Assembly (NCBI GenBank): GCA_016936665.1
Contig: JAFGXI010000008.1
Location: 62,001 to 126,000 of the forward strand
Source: Bacteroidales bacterium
GTDB taxonomy: Bacteria > Bacteroidota > Bacteroidia > Bacteroidales > JAFGXI01
Direction: 5' to 3'
DNA length: 64,000 nucleotides
Part shown: positions 58,445 through 64,000 of the stretch, piece by piece
Position numbering within the stretch: position 1 is the stretch's first letter
Layout of the letters: every line of letters starts with the position of its first letter
The notes under the pieces: model-generated
What the model saw: only the letters and a program-made list of their open reading frames with translations
Told to the model about the DNA's origin: nothing
Database searches by the model: none
Program-made: the position numbers and the translations under genes

Positions 58445-59995
58445 ATGAATTTAGAAAAAAATATACTCGGCCGCTTAGTGCCAACAGAAATAAACGGAGA
58501 AAAAGCCGTGCCTTTTCAGGGTGTAGGAAAATACAAACCCGAAGGAAGACGATATGCGCATAAAATAACATCGAACCGCGATTATCCATCGGATGGAAAT
58601 AAACAAGTCGCATCTTTAAAAGAAGCTTTAATTAAATCTGGGTTAAAAGATGGCATGACCATTTCGTCGCACCATCATTTTAGAAATGGAGATTTAATAA
58701 TGAATCAGGTCTTCGATATAGCCAAAGAACTTGGCGTGAAAGGTTTGCGATGGTTTCCTTCGGCATCTTTCCCTTGCCACGAACATTTGATTCAGTACTT
58801 AGAAGATGGCACTATTTCGCACATCGAGGGGTCAATGAACGGCGCTTTGGGGCGTTATACATCGGAAGGTAAAATGAGTAAAATGGCCGTTTTACGTTCT
58901 CATGGTGGTCGATACCAAGCCGTGCAAGATGGCGAGGTCGAAATTGATATTGCTATTATTGGAGCAGGAACTGCCGACCCATTCGGAAATGCTAACGGAT
59001 TGTACGGCGACAGTGCCAGTGGCTTATTGGGCTTTGCATTAGCCGATTCGGAATATGCCGACAAAGTAATTGTTGTAACCGACAATATGGTGCCTTTTCC
59101 TTGTGTCCCATGGCAAATTCAAGGAAACAATGTTGACTTTACCGTAAAAGTGGATAAAGTTGGTGAACCTGAAAAAATTGTTTCTGGAACAACTCAAATA
59201 ACTAAAAGCCCCGATAGACTTCTGCTAGCCGAAATGACAGCAAAATTTTGCGATGTAACCGGCTTAATAAAAGAAGGTTTCTCTTTTCAAACCGGAGCTG
59301 GAGGAACATCGTTAGCTGTAAGCGATTATTTCTCTAAAATTATGAAAGAGAAAAATATTAAAGCTCGTTTTGCACGTGGAGGCTCAAATAAATATTTGGT
59401 TCGAATGTTAGAAGAAGGTCAAATCGACTATATTTTAGACGGACAAACTTTCGACTTAGATGGCGTACGCTCCATGGCCGAAAATCCTCGTCATACTTGG
59501 ACCAGTCCTTTTACCAGCTATAATTACCATAGCAAAGGTAATTTTGCCGATTTAGTGGATATTGTAATTCTTGGTGCTACTGAGGTCGATGTAAACTTTA
59601 ATGCTAACGTGGTAACTCACTCCGATGGGTATTTGCTCCACGGTATTGGAGGCTGGCAAAACTGCTTATTTTCAAAAACAGTAATCCTACCCATTCCGTT
59701 GTTCAGAGACAGGATTCCTGTAATTATGGACGAAGTTACGACTATTTGCGGGCCCGGAGAACTTATAGACGTTATTGTAACTGAAAGGGGTATTGCTATT
59801 AACCCGCTTCGTAAAGATTTGATTGAAGCCGTAAAAGGTTCAGGCTTACCAATTAAAACTATTCAAGAACTAAAAGATGAAGCCGAAGCCATTTGCGGTG
59901 TACCTGATAAACCTGTTTTAGGCGACAAAATTGTTGCTGCCATTAAATGGGTCGATGGAACTGTAATTGATTGTGTAAGAGAAGTTAAAAAATAA
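58445..59995 (+). CDS. citF: Citrate lyase alpha subunit (citrate CoA-transferase)
   Basis: This 516-residue protein is the CitF alpha subunit, which swaps the acetyl group on the ACP for citrate. The N-terminus carries NILGRLVPTEINGEKAVPFQGVGKY, and the CoA-transferase core has FQTGAGGTSLAVS, HSDGYLLHGIGGWQN and the late TTICGPGELIDVIVTERGIA. Length is standard. With the CitD-CitE fusion it forms a whole enzyme set, splitting citrate to acetate and oxaloacetate in the cytoplasm. A terminator follows at about 60014. Confidence 0.93.
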   Translation: MNLEKNILGRLVPTEINGEKAVPFQGVGKYKPEGRRYAHKITSNRDYPSDGNKQVASLKEALIKSGLKDGMTISSHHHFRNGDLIMNQVFDIAKELGVKGLRWFPSASFPCHEHLIQYLEDGTISHIEGSMNGALGRYTSEGKMSKMAVLRSHGGRYQAVQDGEVEIDIAIIGAGTADPFGNANGLYGDSASGLLGFALADSEYADKVIVVTDNMVPFPCVPWQIQGNNVDFTVKVDKVGEPEKIVSGTTQITKSPDRLLLAEMTAKFCDVTGLIKEGFSFQTGAGGTSLAVSDYFSKIMKEKNIKARFARGGSNKYLVRMLEEGQIDYILDGQTFDLDGVRSMAENPRHTWTSPFTSYNYHSKGNFADLVDIVILGATEVDVNFNANVVTHSDGYLLHGIGGWQNCLFSKTVILPIPLFRDRIPVIMDEVTTICGPGELIDVIVTERGIAINPLRKDLIEAVKGSGLPIKTIQELKDEAEAICGVPDKPVLGDKIVAAIKWVDGTVIDCVREVKK

Positions 59996-60013
59996 AAAAC
60001 ACTTATAAAAAAC

Positions 60014-60045
60014 AAAGAGGGTGTCCCAAAAGGTCATCCTCTTTT
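60014..60045. terminator. Terminator shared by citF and the SGNH operon
   Basis: A stem of about 12 bp with one wobble and one mismatch (60014-60026 with 60033-60045) is followed by a short T-rich tail on the plus side, and preceded by an A-rich stretch that serves as T-run for the minus strand. Confidence 0.65.
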
Positions 60046-60138
60046 CATTAAATAATGTATTCAGGAGTATGTAACCCAAAAATTATTCTGAAATATTTCC
60101 CAGACATTATATCTCAATGAAAGTTTAAAAAATTAGGT

Positions 60139-61434
60139 TTAATTATTTGTACCTATATCTAAAAGGGAATTTTTAGATAGTTTGCTTTCGATAAAACTAT
60201 CGTACATCTTTAAAAAAGCGTTGAAAAACAAATCGCCTTTTAGTAAATAACCATCTTTTGTAAAATGAATTCTGTCGTACTTCATCAAACCATAGTTATA
60301 CCAGACTTGCGAGCTATTGAAGCCTCCCATAATTTTGTACAAATTCCAAACCCCTGCATGATATTTTTTTGCAAGCAAATAGATTTCCTTTTCTTGTAAT
60401 GCAGTATGCGGATTGGGTCGTCTTTTGTATAAATAATCGTCGTTAGGAACGGTAATCATTAGAGCAGTATTTGGAACTGCTTTTAAAATACGTTGTATTA
60501 AAGTATCGTAGTTATTAAAATAAACTTCAGGGTCGAAGGTTTTACCATAAGCATCGTTTGTCCCTATTGAAAGGATAACCAAATCGGGCGACAACACAGA
60601 AAGTTGTTGTTCGAACAACTGACATCTCAAAAACGACGGAATGGAGGCTCCATTAATACCTATGGAATGATAAACAACGCCTGGATCATTGGTTTGCAAG
60701 TCAGCACCATAAAACACAAACGGCCGTTGAAAGGTGTCAACTTTTTCCAGACTTAAAGCAAAGGTATCGATGTATTGCTTGTAATAAATGGTCTGAAATC
60801 CTCGAAGTGTATCAGAATAAATCGAATCTATTAATTCGGAATAAGCTAAAACAGGGCGATAAGAACTTGAATCGAGATTGTAAAATAAGGTAATGTGATT
60901 AAAATCGTAAGAATGATAACTTTCGTATGAATAGATTTTAAAAGAGGCTGACGAATCGCTAGTTGATACCGATATTCCTGCCAAACCTAGAAAGCATGTT
61001 TTATTTTTCTGAACATTTCGGCATCCATCCCACTGTCCGGTATATTCAACTTTTATATTAACAGGATTATTCGTTTTAGCTATGGCGTACGGAAATACAA
61101 ATCCTCGGCCTGCATCCAGCCCCGGATAGAAGTGTTGCAAACGATACCTTGCCACATTAGAATAAATATCGGCTTGTATGTGAGAGCCACCTATTTGCAA
61201 AATGGTAAGTTTTCCTTCTCCTTCCAATATCATACGATTCAATTTTTGAGAAATTATATCGAACTGGTTGCTATCCGATGGAAAATCGATAACATTGTGT
61301 TGATAATCGATAAAAGGAAATTGTAAAATAGAATAAGGATAACTAATATCCTGTGCTTTAGCCTGATGTATAAAAATCAAACCTAAAATTATTATCCAAG
61401 TGTTTATATTCTGAATGATCGTTGTTAACTTCAA
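60139..61434 (-). CDS. Exported SGNH/GDSL hydrolase
   Basis: This 431-residue protein has a signal peptide (residues 1-27) and an SGNH hydrolase fold. The nucleophile is in ILQIGGSHIQADI (block I, GGSH instead of GDSx), block III is ILSIGTNDAYGK, and the catalytic Asp/His block V is YDRIHFTKDGY. Such enzymes remove acyl groups from carbohydrates, peptidoglycan or lipids. A beta-rich domain of about 130 residues is inserted between blocks I and III. It lies 7 bp after the second SGNH gene, itself 8 bp after a lytic transglycosylase, so all three probably act on the cell wall. Confidence 0.82.
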   Translation of the reverse strand: MKLTTIIQNINTWIIILGLIFIHQAKAQDISYPYSILQFPFIDYQHNVIDFPSDSNQFDIISQKLNRMILEGEGKLTILQIGGSHIQADIYSNVARYRLQHFYPGLDAGRGFVFPYAIAKTNNPVNIKVEYTGQWDGCRNVQKNKTCFLGLAGISVSTSDSSASFKIYSYESYHSYDFNHITLFYNLDSSSYRPVLAYSELIDSIYSDTLRGFQTIYYKQYIDTFALSLEKVDTFQRPFVFYGADLQTNDPGVVYHSIGINGASIPSFLRCQLFEQQLSVLSPDLVILSIGTNDAYGKTFDPEVYFNNYDTLIQRILKAVPNTALMITVPNDDYLYKRRPNPHTALQEKEIYLLAKKYHAGVWNLYKIMGGFNSSQVWYNYGLMKYDRIHFTKDGYLLKGDLFFNAFLKMYDSFIESKLSKNSLLDIGTNN

Positions 61435-61441
61435 GTTTTAA

Positions 61442-62935
61442 TTATTTTTCGGTGTATTTTTGATACTCATACATTAGCGCATTATAAAACATATTTCCCA
61501 TAATTTGAGCGCCTTTAGTTGTAAAATGAGTATAGTCGTCGGTTGCTAACTTAGGCTCAGCATCGACCCACTCGGGCATAGAATTTTCTCCGCCCATGGC
61601 TTCGTACATATCCCAATATGCAGCTCCACTATTTAAGGCGGCTCGCTTCATCGCATCTCGCAAAGGTTCTACATAAGGATAAGTAATCATTTTATCTTTT
61701 TCTTTTTTAGACATATCGGCCACACCCATAACTATAATCGGAACATCGGGAACTATCTTTCTCAATGTTCTGATTTGACTTTCGAACCACCCTTCGTAAT
61801 TAGTAATGCCTTGCTCTGTTTCGATAAAAGGAACAACATTTCCTCCGAACTCAAGTAAAATCATACCAATATCTAAACTATGGTAAAATTGGCTCAACAA
61901 ATTCACATCCATTTGATTAAAAAACGTACCGGAACTTCCTCGCATTGGAATATTATCGACCACCACTCCCCGATCTGCGTCGATGCTTATGGCATAAATA
62001 TCAGGGCTGTCTTTTCCGGAAAATTTTATATCAATAGATTTTGGAAGAGCGTTAAAACGATATTTCAACTTTGAAAATTTGGTATTGGTTTGTAGGTACT
62101 TTGCAAATTGCATCTGGCCATCGGTGTAGATTTCGTTAAGCACGTGTTCGCTCCCATTGGCATAAAATATTGTTAAATTTCGCATCGGACGATCGGTTGC
62201 ATACGCAATTTTCGATTCTGACAAATTCAAACTCCCAGAGTAAACAGAATCGGCATTGGTGGTTTGTGTGCTGTCTTTAACAACAGGCAAATAACGGCAA
62301 AAAGCGCCCAAAATACCATATCGTTTGTGGTTAACTTCGCCATCTTTAGCACCAAAAATTGGGAAACGCATCCAATTTTCTGTGTATGTCTGGTCGATAG
62401 CAAAAGTGTTTACCAAAGGTTTAGGATTTATCAAACCCACGCCTGTTCCGCCAAATTTTTTCTGCAAGCGATTTCTGAGAAATGACGTGATTCGATCGCC
62501 TTCTATTTGCGAATCGCCATAATGTAAAATTCTAATTACCGATTTTGGATTCTGCAAACGATCGAACAATTGATGCAAGCGGCTTAAACTTGCTTTTGAG
62601 AAACTAATCTTCTCTACTTTTACTTTTAAAGTATCGATATGGATAATCTTTTGTTTTACAGGAATATCCAACAAACTTGCCAAGGTGTCGTTTCTCAAAA
62701 CGGGTTCGAAACTTTGTTCATTTATGGTATCGGATAGCACTGCTAATTGTGCTTGTATTAAACTGTCTGTTTTTTTACTTCTAGGGTTATCTGAATTCAG
62801 AAGTTCTTCGACTGTTGGAAATTGGAAGGTAAAACCGTCGGCAATTCGTACACCATCTTGGGGGATAATAAAGGCGATGCCCAAAAGTGTTATCAGTATA
62901 AGAATATAAAATATTAGTATCTGAAATGGTTTCAC
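61442..62935 (-). CDS. Membrane-anchored SGNH/GDSL hydrolase
   Basis: This 497-residue protein has one N-terminal membrane anchor (residues about 5-25) and an SGNH hydrolase domain. Motifs are ILHYGDSQIEGDRITS (Ser nucleophile), ILLEFGGNVV (block III with Gly-Gly-Asn) and ATDDYTHFTTKGAQ (Asp/His). A beta-rich insertion of about 170 residues lies between the first two blocks, as in the neighbour downstream, so the two are likely old duplicates. The gene starts 8 bp after the lytic transglycosylase stop. Periplasmic deacetylation of peptidoglycan or glycan is the best guess from context. Confidence 0.82.
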   Translation of the reverse strand: MKPFQILIFYILILITLLGIAFIIPQDGVRIADGFTFQFPTVEELLNSDNPRSKKTDSLIQAQLAVLSDTINEQSFEPVLRNDTLASLLDIPVKQKIIHIDTLKVKVEKISFSKASLSRLHQLFDRLQNPKSVIRILHYGDSQIEGDRITSFLRNRLQKKFGGTGVGLINPKPLVNTFAIDQTYTENWMRFPIFGAKDGEVNHKRYGILGAFCRYLPVVKDSTQTTNADSVYSGSLNLSESKIAYATDRPMRNLTIFYANGSEHVLNEIYTDGQMQFAKYLQTNTKFSKLKYRFNALPKSIDIKFSGKDSPDIYAISIDADRGVVVDNIPMRGSSGTFFNQMDVNLLSQFYHSLDIGMILLEFGGNVVPFIETEQGITNYEGWFESQIRTLRKIVPDVPIIVMGVADMSKKEKDKMITYPYVEPLRDAMKRAALNSGAAYWDMYEAMGGENSMPEWVDAEPKLATDDYTHFTTKGAQIMGNMFYNALMYEYQKYTEK

Positions 62936-62943
62936 AGCTTATT

Positions 62944-64000
62944 TTACGATTTCTTTTTAATCTTTAAAACCTGCCCAGGCTTCAAACTAGTAGGATTTGT
63001 AATGCCATTTAATTCCATAATATCGGTGTTCGAAACACCAGGGTATTTTTGCGCGATACTCCAAAAATTATCACCTTTCTTAACGGTATAGTACACGTAT
63101 TTTGCATTTTTATCGAAAGTTGTTTTTGGTGCAGTATCTACACTTGAATTGTTACTTACACTGGCAGATTTTCCAACTCTGGCTTGCTTTTCTTCGAACG
63201 ATAAATCGTTCACTTTTGCATAATACGATGCTTTCTCTTTAGGCACATAAATGGTAAGTGTTTTACCCGCTCTGATATTGTTTCGATTTATATTATTCCA
63301 GTACTTTAAATCGTTCACACTTACATTGTACCAAGATGAAATAAAGCCTAGATTGTCGCCAGACTGGATAGTATAAGTTAGGGGCGTCGTGTTTTTAGAA
63401 GAAGGAGGATTTACACCTGTAGGTTCATATTTTTGAGGGGCTATCACTTCTTTTTCGGCAAAGTAAATAGTGTCTTTGTGTCTATATAAAGTATCTTCGA
63501 GATCGACAAAATTCATAGCGAACTCTTGAGGTATGACTAAAGCATAAGTGTTGTTTTCGCGACCGGGCACGATGTCTTTTTTATACTGAGGATTCAATTC
63601 TCTAAGTTCTTCAACCGGTACGTTTAATAAATCGGAAACCTGACCAAAATGAAGATTTTGAGAGATTTGCATCGTATCTGTCATTATTGGCAATTCCATT
63701 GCTACCGGTTTAATATTATATTCTTTATGATAATGAAAGGCATAGGTGGCCGCAATAAATGCAGGAACATACCCTCTTGTTTCTCTGGGTAATCGATAGT
63801 ATATTTCCCAATAATTTGTTTTTCCTCCCGAACGTCTAATGGCTTTATTTACATTGCCCGGACCGCAATTGTAGGCAGCGATTACAAGAGTCCAGTCTTT
63901 ATATATTTTGTATAGTTGACTCAAAAACTGGGCTGCGGCCTCAGTCGATTTAATCGGATCGCGTCGATCATCGACATATGAGTTTATTTCCAATTTATAT
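62944..64000 (-). CDS. LysM-containing lytic transglycosylase (MltD-like), 5' end outside window
   Basis: The gene enters from beyond the window edge, so its N-terminus is missing; about 352 residues are visible. The first part is the C-terminal half of an SLT domain: WTLVIAAYNCGPGNVNKAIRR and YWEIYYRLPRETRGYVPAFIAA are hallmark pieces. Two LysM domains follow, one with YTIQSGDNLGFISSWYNVSVNDL (residues about 210-255 of the visible part) and one with YTVKKGDNFWSIAQKYP at the end. It cleaves peptidoglycan glycan strands with formation of 1,6-anhydro ends. It heads, or is inside, a unit with the two SGNH hydrolases. Confidence 0.9.
   Translation of the reverse strand, partial: YKLEINSYVDDRRDPIKSTEAAAQFLSQLYKIYKDWTLVIAAYNCGPGNVNKAIRRSGGKTNYWEIYYRLPRETRGYVPAFIAATYAFHYHKEYNIKPVAMELPIMTDTMQISQNLHFGQVSDLLNVPVEELRELNPQYKKDIVPGRENNTYALVIPQEFAMNFVDLEDTLYRHKDTIYFAEKEVIAPQKYEPTGVNPPSSKNTTPLTYTIQSGDNLGFISSWYNVSVNDLKYWNNINRNNIRAGKTLTIYVPKEKASYYAKVNDLSFEEKQARVGKSASVSNNSSVDTAPKTTFDKNAKYVYYTVKKGDNFWSIAQKYPGVSNTDIMELNGITNPTSLKPGQVLKIKKKS

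Overview
The window is a 64 kb chromosomal stretch from a low-GC member of the Bacteroidota, most likely the Bacteroidales/Marinilabiliales side; that placement is an inference from gene content. Supporting signs are type A and type B (CHU_C, gliding-motility-associated) sorting domains of the type IX secretion system, DUF6702, Mpl, and the phylum's promoter pattern (TTG, about 17 bp, TAnnTTTG) upstream of several genes. I see no rRNA, tRNA, insertion sequence, integrase or CRISPR array.

Layout. 0.1-3.8 kb (minus): a small hypothetical gene and a polyamine module (arginine decarboxylase, agmatinase-family ureohydrolase, deoxyhypusine-synthase-like enzyme). 4.1-8.3 kb (plus): a CAP/OmpA-like exported protein and a T9SS cargo protein. 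8.5-10.3 kb (minus): ferredoxin-NADP reductase and a dihydroorotate-dehydrogenase-like flavoprotein with an altered active site. 10.4-21.5 kb (minus): a 13-gene operon for a membrane complex. It follows the gene order of archaeal Mbx/Mbs complexes (Mrp-type MnhE-F-G, MbhD-like, MnhB, MnhC, two antiporter subunits, then NuoH, NuoB, NuoC, NuoD and a NuoI-like ferredoxin module). Here the NuoI-like module is fused to a GltD/NfnB-like NAD(P)H flavoprotein. 21.7-29.4 kb: mostly housekeeping (MnmE, C69 dipeptidase, SpoU methyltransferase, U32 protein, MiaB) plus a DUF2378-like protein.

29.7-45.2 kb (plus): a dense biosynthetic operon resembling type II fatty acid/polyketide clusters. It has a KAS III, a hotdog dehydratase-like protein, a BtrH-like protein, an ABC exporter, an outer-membrane-like protein, a thioesterase, an ACP, two active ketosynthases, a ketosynthase-like fragment and a chain-length-factor-like ketosynthase. 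It ends with a 1620-residue tandem-duplicated UvrA-like ATPase in which both halves lack the UvrB-binding insertion. I consider this cluster and the NAD(P)H-linked Mbx-like complex the two most interesting systems here.

45.2-49.5 kb (minus): TPR protein, CHU_C surface protein and DUF6702 protein. 49.6-52.2 kb (plus): HupE-like protein, TrmD, metallophosphoesterase. 52.1-53.5 kb (minus): Mpl. 53.7-56.7 kb: a repeat-rich T9SS adhesin-like protein with a near-identical 255 bp duplication. 56.8-60 kb: a CitD-CitE fusion and CitF, interrupted by a four-helix-bundle (23S IVS-type) gene flanked by inverted repeats. 60.1-64 kb (minus): two SGNH hydrolases and a LysM lytic transglycosylase that runs off the window edge.
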